From Podocnemis expansa (taxonomy: Eukaryota > Chordata > Testudines > Podocnemididae): a stretch of DNA of 64,000 bases. Position numbers and translations under genes: made by a program. The stretch is taken from positions 9,945,429 to 10,009,428 of the forward strand of contig ML681997.1 of assembly GCA_007922195.1 (NCBI GenBank). The letters are read 5' to 3'. Below, piece after piece: positions 54,620 to 64,000 of the stretch. Position 1 is the first letter of the stretch; every line of letters starts with the position of its first letter. The notes below the pieces were generated by a model, which searched no databases, had not been told where the DNA came from, and saw only the letters and a list, made by a program, of their open reading frames with translations.

Positions 54620-56521
54620 AACCATCCCAGTCATGGTTTTGTCCAGCCAGGCCTTAAACACCTCCAAAGATGGAGACTCCACCACCTCCCTTGGCAGCTC
54701 ATTCCAAGGCTTCACCACTCACCTAGTAAAAACATTTTTTCTAATCTCCAGCCTCGACCTCCCTAACCGCAACTTGAGACCATTGCCCCTCGTTCTGTCC
54801 TCTGTTATTACCGAGAACAGTCAAGCTCCATCTTCCTTAGAGCATCCCTTCAAGTAGTTGAAGGTTGCTATCAAATCCCCCCTCAATCGTCTCTTCTGCA
54901 GACTAAATAAGCCTAATGCTTTCAGTCTTTCCTCATAGGGCTTGTGCTCCAGCCCTTTAATCATTTTGGTTGCCCTCCTCTGAACTCTCTCGAGCATGTC
55001 CCTGTCCTTTTTGTAGTGGGGAGCCCAAAACTGAACACAGTATTCTAGATGTGGCCTTACCAGTGCAGAATAGAGGGGAATGATCACATCCCTTGATCTG
55101 CTGGTAATACTTCTTTTGATGCAGCCCAGTATGCCATTGACCTTTTTGGCAGCAAGAGCACACTGCTGACTCATATCTAGCTTCCCATCCACCATGACCC
55201 CCAGGTCCTTTCCTACACTGCTGCTACTTACCTGAACGCTTCCCAGCCTGTAGCGGTGCATGGGGTTTTTTCGTCCCACATGCAGGATTTTACACTTGTC
55301 CTTATTGAAGCTCATAAGATTTCTACTGGCCCACTGTTCCAATTTATCTAGCTCTCCCTGAATCCTATCCTTGCCCTCCAACGTGTCTAATGGTCCCCCC
55401 AGCTTGATGTCATCCACAAACTTACTGAGAATGCAGTCTATTCCATCATCCAGATCATTGATGAAAATGTTGAACAGAGCCGGCCCCAGGACCAACCCCT
55501 GGGGCACACCACACATGGCTGGCTGCCAGCTAGACATGGAACCATTGATTCCTACACGCTGTAACCATTGATCTAGCCAGTTTTCTATCCACCTTATAGT
55601 CTACCTATACAACCCATACTTCCTTAATTTGCCAATGAGAATGCTGTGGGAAACTGTATCAAAAGCCTTGCTAAAATCAAGGTATATCACATCAACGGTT
55701 CTTCCTGCATCCAGAAAACCAGTCATCTGATCATAGAAGGAAATGAGATTGGTCAGGCATGATTTACCCTTGGTAAATCCATGCTGACTGTTCCTGATCA
55801 CTTTATTTTCCTCTGAGTGTTTGAGGATGGATTCTTTGAGAACCTGCTCCATAATTTTTCCAGGGATTGAAGTGAGGCTGACTGGTCTGTAATTCCCCGG
55901 ATCCTCCTTTTTCCCTTTCTTGAAAATAGGCACTACATTTGCTTTTTTCCAATCCTCTGGCACCTCCCCTGTTCTCCATGAGTTTTGAAAGATAACGGCC
56001 AGCGGTGCTGCTATCTCATCGGCCAATTCCTTTAGCACTCTTGGATGCAGTTCATCCGGCCCCATGGACTTGGGCACATCCAGCTTCTTTAAGCAGTCCC
56101 TAACTTCACCTTCCGTCACCAAGGGCCTCTCTTCTTCTTTCCCATCTGCCACACCCATGGTAGTGGGCTGGGAGCTGACCCTGCCTGTGAAAATTGAAGC
56201 AAAAAATGCATTGAGCACTTCAGCTTTTTCCTCATCCTCTGTCACGAGGATGCCTACCCTATTCAGCAAGGGGCCTACACCATCCCTGATCCTCTTCTTG
56301 TTATTAACATACTTGTAGAATCCCTTCTTGTTATCCTTTACATCCCTCGCTAGCCACAGCTCCATTTGTCCTTTGGCCTTTCTGATTTTATCCCTGCAGT
56401 CCCTAGCAATATCTTTATATGCCTCCTTGGTCATCTGACCAAGCTTCCACTTCCTGTAAGCTTCCTTTTTATGTTTAAGCTCAGAGCAGAGTTCCCAGCT
56501 AAGCCATTCTGGCTGCCTCAC
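54620..56521 (-). pseudogene. CR1 ORF2 reverse transcriptase, two frames
   Basis: 56521-55601 (306 codons): [60 protein letters not shown] and [20 protein letters not shown] (motif A). After a stop near 55600, 55537-54821 (238 codons): [20 protein letters not shown] (motif B), [20 protein letters not shown] (motif C, FVDD in place of FADD), [39 protein letters not shown] and [20 protein letters not shown]. Catalytic aspartates are kept but the frame is split. Confidence 0.87.
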
Positions 56522-56579
56522 ATGTTTGTTCTTTCTCCTAATTGGAATGGCAACTTCCTGTGCCTTTAGCAGGGTTTCT

Positions 56580-57529
56580 TTAAAATATAACCAGCTTTCT
56601 TGGACTCCTTTTCCCTACAAATTGGCTTCCCAAGGGATCCTGCCCATCAGTTCCCTGAGGGAGCCAAAATCTGCTTTTTTGAAGTCCAGGGTTTGTGTTT
56701 TGCTTCTTTCCTTCCTTCCTTCCTTTAATCTGCATCCTGAACTCAACCATGTCATGGTCACTACTGCCTAGCTTGCCATTTACCTCTACCTCCCTGATCA
56801 ATTCTTCCCTGTTTGTGAGCAGCAGGTCGAGCGGTGCAAGGTCCCTAGTTGGTTCCTCTAGCATTTGTACTAGAAAGTTGTCCCCAACACTCTCTCAAAA
56901 TTTCCTGGATTGCCCATGCACTGCTGTATTGGCCTCCCAGCAGATGTCAGGGTAACTGAAGTCCCCCATCAGCACCAGGGCCTGTGATCTAGAAGCTTCC
57001 CCTAGTTGTCTATAGAGCACCTCATCCAACTACTGCTTCTGGTCTGGTGGTCTATAGCAGACCCCCACCACAACATCCCCCTTGTTGCTTTCCCCTCTCA
57101 ATGTAACCCACAGACTTTCTACTGGCACGCTTCCACTTCCATAATGGAGCTCTGAGCAGTCATAGAGCTCTTTTACATATAACACTACTCCTCCCCCTCT
57201 TCTTCCCTGAACAGTTTATACCCATCCATGGCAGAGCTCCAGTCATGCAGACTATCCCACCACGTCTCTGTTATTCCTATGATATCATAGTTCCTTGTCT
57301 GCGTTAGTATTACCAATTCTTCTTGCTTATTTCCCAGGCTCCTTGCATTAGTGTACAGGCACCTAAGATACCCGGCCAATTGCCCTACTTTGTCATCTTG
57401 ATTTCCAATTCTATTACATAAACCTCCTTGCATTTTTTCTTGGAGTTCTCCTCCCCCACTCTCCTCACATATTGGGGCTTCAGTAGAACACCTAAGACAT
57501 TTATTTGATTCCCCCCCCCCATGTTCCAA
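56580..57529 (-). pseudogene. CR1 ORF2 endonuclease domain (APE type), broken
   Basis: Minus frames contain YLRCLYTNARSLGNKQEELV (motif with catalytic Asn) and DIIGITETWWDSLHDWSSAM (ITETW, catalytic Glu). Further on, LAPLDLLLTNREELI and GKLGSSDHDMVEFRM (SDH, catalytic His) appear in a second frame. These are the signatures of the APE-like endonuclease that nicks target DNA for LINE insertion. Frameshifts near 57180 and 56865 separate the blocks. Confidence 0.82.
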
Positions 57530-57650
57530 CTACCTTCTCTTTTATTGCTGTTGATACAGTCCCAGCCCCCCCCCCCCAGTTCCATCCCTTCCCCCAGATC
57601 ACCCACATTTTCACTTACCTGTGGGCTTTGGTCTCCTTCCCCCGTTGAAC

Positions 57651-58391
57651 CTAGTTTAAAGCCCTCCTCACTAGGTCAGGCAGTCTGTGCCCAAATATGC
57701 TCTTTCCCTTCCTGGACAGGTGAAGGCCATCTCTGCCTACCAGTCCTCTGTCCTGAAACAGGACTCCATGGTCAAGGAAGCCAAATCCCTCCTGACCACA
57801 CCATCGTCGCAGCCAGGCATTCACCTCTAGGATGCATCTGTCTCTCCTCAGGCCTCTAGCCTTGACTGGAAGGATCGAGGAGAACACCACCTGTGCTCCA
57901 AACTCCTTCACCCTCGCTCCCAGAGCCCTGAAGTCACCTTTGATCTGCTGGGGATCACCTCTCGCAGTATCATTGGTACCCACATGGATAAGCAGCATGG
58001 GGTAGTAGTCTGAGGGGCGGATCATTTTAGACAATCCTTCCATTACGTCTCTGATACGGGCACCTGGCAGGCAGCATACCTCTCTCGAGGCCTTGTCAAG
58101 GCGACAGATGGGTGCCTCCGTTCCTCTCAGGAGTGAGTCCCCAATCACCACAACTCTACGTTTCCTCTTAGGTGAGGTGGCTGTGATCTGCCCAGCCTTT
58201 GGGGTGGATTGCATCTCCTCTACCTCCTTTAGTGTGTCCAGCACTGCATAACGGTTCCTCACCACAATGGATGGTGGGATGTGAGCAGGCGTGGAGCACT
58301 GTCTACTGCCAGAGGTGACCAGCTGCCAGTGTCCTTCCTCTGCCATAGGCATCCCATCCATTTCCAGGGCTGTGGCAGTAGCCCTTGGCAT
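57651..58391 (-). pseudogene. CR1 ORF1 protein with SGNH-esterase domain
   Basis: A 246-codon minus frame. RVVVIGDSLLRGTEAPICRL holds the GDS nucleophile block. HVGTNDTARGD is the GxND block. VGRDGLHLSRKGKSIFGHRL holds the DGxHL Asp/His block. Together they are the SGNH (GDSL) hydrolase signature known in CR1-group ORF1 proteins, which otherwise bind nucleic acid. The N-terminal part lies in another frame near 58450-58560, where SLCDRCLLVVSLRKQLGELQ resembles the CxxC plus coiled-coil start of CR1 ORF1. The frame ends at RRALN near 57651 with a stop. Probably broken only by the one upstream shift. Confidence 0.85.
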
Positions 58392-58953
58392 TGGGATAGG
58401 GACCTCCTCCTTGCAGGTCTCATCATGGACACTGTTAAGGAACTTTTCCAGGGCATAGATACCCGAGTCGTGACACCTCCTCCTGTAACTCTCCTAGCTG
58501 TTTCCGAAGAGATACCACCAGAAGGCACCTATCACATAGGCTCATCTCCCTAGCCTGATCATCAGTGGCAGGAAAATGAAAGCGACACTCCCTGCTATTC
58601 CACACCAGGGTCTAGGTGGAGATATCCATGGACAGACAGACAGTCTGGCTACAAACAGAGGCAAAGGAAACAGCAGGGGTACTGGCACCAGCAGTACGGC
58701 TCCTCTTCATCATCTTGGCCTCACCAAGCTCCTCGCTAAACTCCCTCCCAAACTCCCTCTGGTCGCTCAAGCAGTGGCTTTTAAAGGCCTTCTCTGCCTA
58801 GGTCAGCCCTTGCCCCTTGTTAGTCACACAGGGGCAGGCCAATCACAAGGCTGCTAGAAGCTGCTAGAAGCTGGTGATTAAAGGTTATCAGGGAACAATG
58901 GTGCAAACAGCCCCCACCCAATCACACAAGCACAGTCCTACAACGAACAGCAA

Positions 58954-59214
58954 TCACCTGTAGGGAAAAAGACACATGATGGCATAGATCACATTAGTAG
59001 ATGAGCAGGTAAAGGAGCCTTTGATGAAGTAGCAGGCTTGATTAGGACCTATGGTGGTACCTGTTGTACAGATATGTGGGCAGACTTGGCAGCGTGATTT
59101 GTTGCAGTGGTGTGTGCCTGTTTCAATGTTTCTGTTGTTAGATCTGTAGTTGCTGGTGAGTATCTGTTTAAGATTGGGTGGCTGTCTGTAGGCAAGGAGA
59201 GGTCTGTCTCCCAA
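58954..59214 (-). pseudogene. PLE linker finger and start of GIY-YIG domain
   Basis: Minus strand: LLAYRQPPNLKQILTSNYR, then THHCNKSRCQVCPHIC, then KGSFTCSSTNVIYAIM. The endonuclease is cut after the IYAI motif by the CR1 insertion and resumes at 54534. Confidence 0.8.
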
Positions 59215-59663
59215 GGCTTCATAGAGAGAGGGATCATCTTTTAGAATAGGTTATAGGTCTTTAATGATCTGTTGCAGAGGTCTGACTTGAGGGTTGTATG
59301 TGGTGACTAGTGGCATTCTGTTTTCTTTTTTGGGCCTCTCCTGTAGTAGATGACTTCAGGGAATCCATCTAGCTCTGTTGATTTGTTTTCTTACTTCCCC
59401 AGGTAGGTACTGTAGTTTCAAGAATGCTTGACAGAGATCCTCAAGGTGTCTGCCTCTGTCTGAGGGGTCAGAGCAGATGCTGTTATATCTTAGGGCTTGG
59501 CTGTAGACAATGGATCGTGTGGTGTGTTTAGGATGGAAGCTCGAAGGATTTAGGTAACTATAGCGATCAGTAGGTTTTCAGTACAGGGTGGTGGTGATGC
59601 GTCTATCCCTGATTTGTACTGTAGTGTCAAGAAAGTGGATCTCCTGTGGGGAGTATTCCAGGC

Positions 59664-60103
59664 TTAATTTGATGGTGGAGTAGAAATTGTTGAAATTTCT
59701 GTGAAAATCTTCAAGAGCATCCCTGCCAGGTGTCTAGATGATGAAGATGTCATCAATGTAGCGTAGGTAAAGAAGAGGTGTTTTGGGATGAGACTTGAGG
59801 AAACATTGTTCTGAGTTGCCCATAAAGATGTTGGCATATTGTGGGGCCATGCAGGTGCCCATAGCAGTGCCACTAATTTGGAGATGTAAATGATCCTCAA
59901 ATCTGAAGTGGTTGTGGGTGAGCACAAAGTCCAGTCACAAGCTGTGCTGTGGCATCATCTGGGATGGTTCTTCTAACAGCTTGTAATTCATCCTTGTGTG
60001 GGATGTTGGTGTGAAGAGCCTCTACATCCATAGTGGCCAGAATGGTGTTTTCAGAGAATGACCAGTCTGCTGACTCAGCTGTTGACTCCAAGCATTCTGT
60101 CAC
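59664..60103 (-). pseudogene. PLE reverse transcriptase fragment (motifs A-C)
   Basis: Minus strand, two overlapping frames. Motif A region ATMDVEALHTNIPHKDELQA (PLEs usually read D-x-x-x-LYTNIP). Motif B ISGTAMGTCMAPQYANIFMG near 59870. Motif C LLYLRYIDDIFII near 59750, with both catalytic aspartates kept. A frameshift separates A from B. Better preserved than the RT piece at 6556-6775. Further frames down to 58960 encode the connection to the endonuclease, including NKSRCQVCPHIC. Confidence 0.82.
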
Positions 60104-60112
60104 AGACTCCTA

Positions 60113-60983
60113 ATAATTTTGCTGGGAATTAGATGGGCTCAGCATTACTGCGCATCTGATACAGTTTATTTAAAAATAAAACTAGGGGTTTAGAGTCCAG
60201 AACCTCAAAAGGTATTTAGGCCCCCAACTTGCACTGAAATCAGTGGGTGTTGAGTACCTAAAATTATTTGAGATCCTACTACAGAGCCTAGGAGTTAGTT
60301 GCCACATTTGAAAATGTGGTCCAGAACTGATATTATAGTTCTTCTATGCCACATGCATGAATAAGGGAATATGAAGGGTTAAGAAATCTCAGGGAACTCT
60401 GAGGTTAGTATTAGGACATCTGCTCTCCTAAAAATCCAGGATGTGACTGATTCTCCTTAAGAAAACTTTTGTGTAGCTCTACTGGGTTGCAATTAACTTC
60501 TTTGTCAAGGCTTGTCTGATATTAAAAGTAAAGAAAATAATGAAGGCGTTTAAATGAAGGCAACACAGTAGTATCCAAGATCTTAATCTGCAGTGAAAAA
60601 TTTTTAGGTTAACAATGACCTTCTGTGCAAAAAGGCTAATTACAGCAATTCTAATGTTGACTCCTGGCCATAAGAGCATAAGTAACACCTTCAGACAACA
60701 AAGAGGTCTTTTTTTCCCCATATCTTGTAGTGAAGTATGAATGGCTCAAATACAATGGCACTGAAAAAAAAATATTTTCTATGCCACGCAAATGAAAGCT
60801 GAGCACTAGCAACTAGAATCATGGAAATATAAACTGAGAAAGATGTATCATCTTCTGACATCAAGTAATGAGTATAAGCAATTGTAAATTGTTGGCAGAT
60901 GTTCAGACACTGGCAGTTTTACAATGGCTAGATATTTGGTCCATGTTAGGGATAAAGACTGGTGAAATCATAAAGATAAAGAA
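60113..60983. other. Intronic sequence, nothing recognised
   Basis: Non-coding between the nested cluster and the next CR1. Confidence 0.4.
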
Positions 60984-62288
60984 CTGGTTACGGGGAGATT
61001 ACAGAGGGTCATAGTGAAAGGTGAACTGTCTAGCTGGAAGGAAGTTACTAGTGGCCAAGCTGGGAGGTATTGCCAATACAGAGGAGGATCGGGATAGCAT
61101 ACAGAATGATTTGGAGGACCTTGTAAAGTGGGGCATTAGAAATAGGATGAAATTCAACAATGGGAAGTGCAAGTCATGCACTTAGGGACAAACAACAAGA
61201 ATTTTTCTTATAAATTGGGAATGCATCAGCTGGAAATGGCAGGGGAGGAGAAAGACCTGGGTGTACTGGTTGATCACAGAATGACAGTGGAGTATTCAAT
61301 GTGATGTGGCAGTGAAAAAAAGCTAATCCGGTCCTGGGATGAATCAGAAGGGATATGTCCAGTAGAGATAGGGATGTGTTAGCACCATTATATAAGGCGC
61401 TGGTTCGACCTCACTTGGAATATTGTGTACAGTTCTGGTCACCCATGTTTAAGAAAGATGAAGTCAAACTGGAACAGGTGCAAAGAAGTGCTACAAGGAT
61501 GATTCATGGAATGGAAAATCTTCCCTATGAGAGACAACTTAAAGAGCCTGGTACGTTTAGTCTGACCAAAAGAAGGCTGAGAGGAGATATGATTGCTCTT
61601 TATAATACATTAGATGGACAAATACAAGGGAGGGAGAGGACTTATTTGAATACAGTACCAACGTGGACAAAAGAACAAATGGATACAAACTGTCCTTCAG
61701 AAAATTTAGGCTTGAAATTAGATGCAGATTCCTAACCATCAGAGGAGTAAAATTCTGGAATAGTCTACCAAGGGTAGTGGTGGGGGCAAAAAACCTTAGG
61801 TGCCTTCAAAACAGAGTTTGATAATTTTATGGAGGCAATGATATGATGGACAGTGTAGCTTGGCCATTGTCCATCTTTTACTACTGGTGATGGGTATGAT
61901 AGTGACCTGGGAAGGAGCATTAGATGGAGTGGGTTCTGAGTTATTACAAAGAAGTTCTTCTTGACTGGCTGTTGTGGACCTGCCCTCATGCTCAGGGTTT
62001 AACTAATCGCCATATTTGGGACTGGGAAGGAATTTTCCCCCAGGGCAGATTGGCTTGGGTGCTGGGGGTTTTTTGCCTTCCTCTGTAGCATCGGGCATGG
62101 CTCACTTGATGGTTGATTCTCTGTATTAAAGTCTTTAAATCATGATTTGATGACTTTAATAGCTCAGTTATGGGTTTGAGATTCATTGTAGGAGGGGGTC
62201 GGTGAGGTTTTACGGCCTGCACTGTGCGGGAGGTCAGACTAGATAATCATATTGGTCCCTTCTGACCTTAGAGTCTATAAGTCTATGA
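60984..62288 (+). mobile_element. CR1-group LINE, older subfamily, 3' portion
   Basis: Plus-strand remnants: [80 protein letters not shown]. The 3' tail has GGTCAGACTAGATAATCATA, TTGGTCCCTTCTGACCTTAG and TCTATAAGTCTATGATAC. Wording differs clearly from the young CR1 copies. Confidence 0.85.
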
Positions 62289-62736
62289 TACAGAAATTTC
62301 TAGTGTAATTTTTTCCACTGAACTCTACTTTTACCAAGAATATAGGTAAATGGGATATAAAAACAAATACACAAGCAAGCAGAAAATAATGGACCAGATT
62401 GTGAGACTTTTGCACACATTAAGCAATGCCTTACTCAACAAGCAGACCCACTGAAGTCAACAAGACAATTTAAGAAACAGGGCATTTACTCAGTGTGCAC
62501 AGAAGTATCTCATCTAGCCCAGAGGTATTAGGCCAAATTCACTGACTTCAAAACTTCAGTCTATACCCTTATTTTATAATGTGCTGTAATACTAGGCTTT
62601 GTTCTAGGCCTTACGTCTGTTTTTGCACAACCAATTTGCATGCACCATTGATTGCACACTAACAAATGAGGACACGCCTATTTTACACTCACGAGCAGCC
62701 ACTGGTCAGCCCAAAACTGATGTATAAGCATTGAAG
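62289..62736. other. Intronic sequence, nothing recognised
   Basis: Possibly diverged foldback-MITE material (TTTGCACACATTAAGCAATG) but not assignable. Confidence 0.35.
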
Positions 62737-62840
62737 GAGTTTGGACAACTCATTTTACTCACACTGTGCTTCAGTTGCCCCATCTGTAAAATAGGAATGA
62801 TGAATCCCTCCTTTGCAAAGTGCTATGCAGGAATTAGATA
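62737..62840 (+). repeat. MIR-like SINE 3' half
   Basis: GTGCTTCAGTTGCCCCATCT directly followed by GTAAAATAGGAATGATGAAT, then CCTTTGCAAAGTGCTATG: the best-known stretch of the MIR consensus. Confidence 0.6.
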
Positions 62841-62842
62841 TT

Positions 62843-62870
62843 CGTGTGTGTGCGCGCGCGCACGTGTGTG
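62843..62870 (+). repeat. Perfect alternating CG/TG tract
   Basis: 28 bases of strict pyrimidine-purine alternation, (TG)n then (CG)n then (TG)n. Confidence 0.95.
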
Positions 62871-64000
62871 GGTTTTCAGCCTTTCCTCGATCTTAACCAT
62901 GATTCCACAGTATGCAAACACATTCAAATACAAAGCATTCCACATTTATCTTACTGTTCATTTTTTCTTATCAAGGCCACTGATGTGGACTTTTAGGTCT
63001 AACTTTAATAATGAATACAGCTATTTGACCTAATCTGTAAGTACAAAAAAATGCATCAGGAACCTGAATACCCAAAATTATATTCATTATTTCACACATT
63101 GCTTAGAAGCTACTGGTTTTGTATCTAGAAAATGTATCAATTTACAGCATTACTCTTTTGCATCAACTTATTTTAATTGTACCTCTGAGTGGGTAGATTC
63201 TCTTTCAACAGGATTATTCGCTCATCAAACATAACCTGCAGAAGCTTTAGTTAATGTGATTTTGGGTTGTGTACGTGTCATGCAATCTTTTGTCAGGACA
63301 ACTCCTTTAACTGGTATTTCCAGACTTTTTTTTTTTTTTTTTAAAGTGAATTTAGTTTTTTGACAGGGTCCTAGTAGACAGCCCCAGAAACTTTAGTGCT
63401 CTGTTTTCTGTAAAACAGGTACAGCTCTGACAGCTGGAATGCAAATTAGTGTGTGCAGAATTCAGGCCTGGAGGAATCACTCATATACTAGTGAAGCCTC
63501 CACCCCATTTAGACTGGCAACAAAAGCAACTCACGCAATGGTGACATTTTCAATGTGGGCATTCGCCCACTTTAAACTAGACTGAAGCCACCAAATCCAA
63601 GGAAATGCTTTTTGGCAAGCCATCAAACTGAGCCACATGGAAGCTGATGACATTGAAGGGAAAGGTTCCATATCCTACCACCTATCTCCCAAGTCACTCG
63701 CTGTCTAATTGCTATTGTTTAAACACTATTTGTTCGTATTTTGTATATTATAGCTCTAGGACATGGTAGCATACATTCATTCCCATACTGCAGAATACTT
63801 TGCTGTGGAACAATTAATACATAATAACATCAGTACTTTATTGCTGTTCAGCTTTTCATCTTGAATTTACTTTTTCCATAAAAACCGCAGCAAACACTCC
63901 ATTCATGGTTACATTGTGTATATATTTTACTTATCTCTGAGGTATTTCATAGCTGTGGTAGACTCTCAAAACAAGTCTTAAAAAAAAAAAAAAAAAACAC
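62871..64000. other. Intronic sequence to window end, nothing recognised
   Basis: AT-rich with a T-run near 63327-63342 and an A-run near 63980-63997. Confidence 0.4.

Larger units (their letters stand above)
54535..58972 (-). mobile_element. Near full-length CR1 LINE (4.4 kb) with ORF1 and ORF2
   Basis: Begins at a complete 3' end (AGAATCATAGAATCATAGGG in reverse orientation), carries ORF2 (RT then endonuclease toward higher coordinates) and ORF1 (57651-58560), and ends in GC-rich 5' sequence against PLE at 58973. The size is close to the 4.5 kb of complete CR1. Frames are interrupted by several shifts, so it is not active as read. It is the youngest-looking CR1 here together with 31121-32068. 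Confidence 0.9.
50779..60112 (-). mobile_element. PLE split by DIRS and CR1 insertions (outer element of nest)
   Basis: Read on the minus strand, PLE segments 60112-58973, 54534-54296 and 51093-50779 join in order to give RT, CX4CX2C finger, GIY-YIG endonuclease, 3' untranslated region and terminal repeat ending GGCTATCCCTTTGGAAA. About 1.7 kb of PLE is spread over 9.3 kb. Alignment by eye with the uninterrupted PLE at 5810-8006 places both breaks within otherwise continuous sequence. The RT is 5'-truncated near 60112. Confidence 0.85.

Overview
The window is a slice of a vertebrate nuclear genome. It consists almost entirely of intron and transposon sequence around three coding exons of one gene on the minus strand, the voltage-gated potassium channel KCNH5 (EAG2). 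The exons lie at 43197-43312, 39396-39788 and 17678-18107. They have GT/AG splice sites, compatible phases and an uninterrupted reading frame from the linker after the PAS/eag domain, through S1-S4 and S5, to the pore and the start of S6. The exons upstream (PAS domain) and downstream (C-linker, cyclic-nucleotide-binding homology domain) were not found and should lie outside the window.

The repeats point to a non-avian sauropsid, most likely a turtle. There are abundant CR1 LINE copies of several ages, a tRNA-derived SINE carrying a CR1 3' tail (three copies), Penelope-like elements (PLEs) with a GIY-YIG endonuclease, a DIRS tyrosine-recombinase retrotransposon, hAT-like and Tc1/mariner-like non-autonomous DNA elements, and old MIR-like SINEs. 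The species call is an inference from this repertoire.

Layout from low to high coordinate: 1-17677 is the intron 3' of the pore exon, with a MIR, a foldback MITE, a (GA)n tract, a complete PLE (5810-8006) bounded by a 13-bp target-site duplication and built as a large inverted repeat, CR1 fragments, and a mariner-like MITE (11585-11952). The pore/S4-S6 exon is at 17678-18107. The 21.3-kb intron 18108-39395 holds CR1 copies (19700, 21452, 27900, 31121, 34048, 36675), a composite element with inverted ends (27485-30086), palindromic PLE ends (32348-32527 and 36312-37429), a SINE and a hAT-like MITE. The S1-S3 exon, a 3.4-kb intron and the linker exon follow. Beyond 43312 the sequence is the next upstream intron. 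It contains a PLE/SINE complex (44918-45539), GC-rich and hAT-like elements, an old CR1, and a nested cluster at 50779-60112: a PLE split by a 3.2-kb DIRS element (itself carrying a SINE) and by a near full-length 4.4-kb CR1.

No complete gene starts and ends in the window. I saw no rRNA gene, functional tRNA gene, CRISPR array or prokaryotic feature. The most rewarding parts for follow-up are the nested cluster, the recurrent inverted architecture of the PLE copies and the hammerhead-ribozyme-like core in their terminal repeats. None amounts to a demonstrated new system. All transposon-encoded reading frames appear broken or partial.
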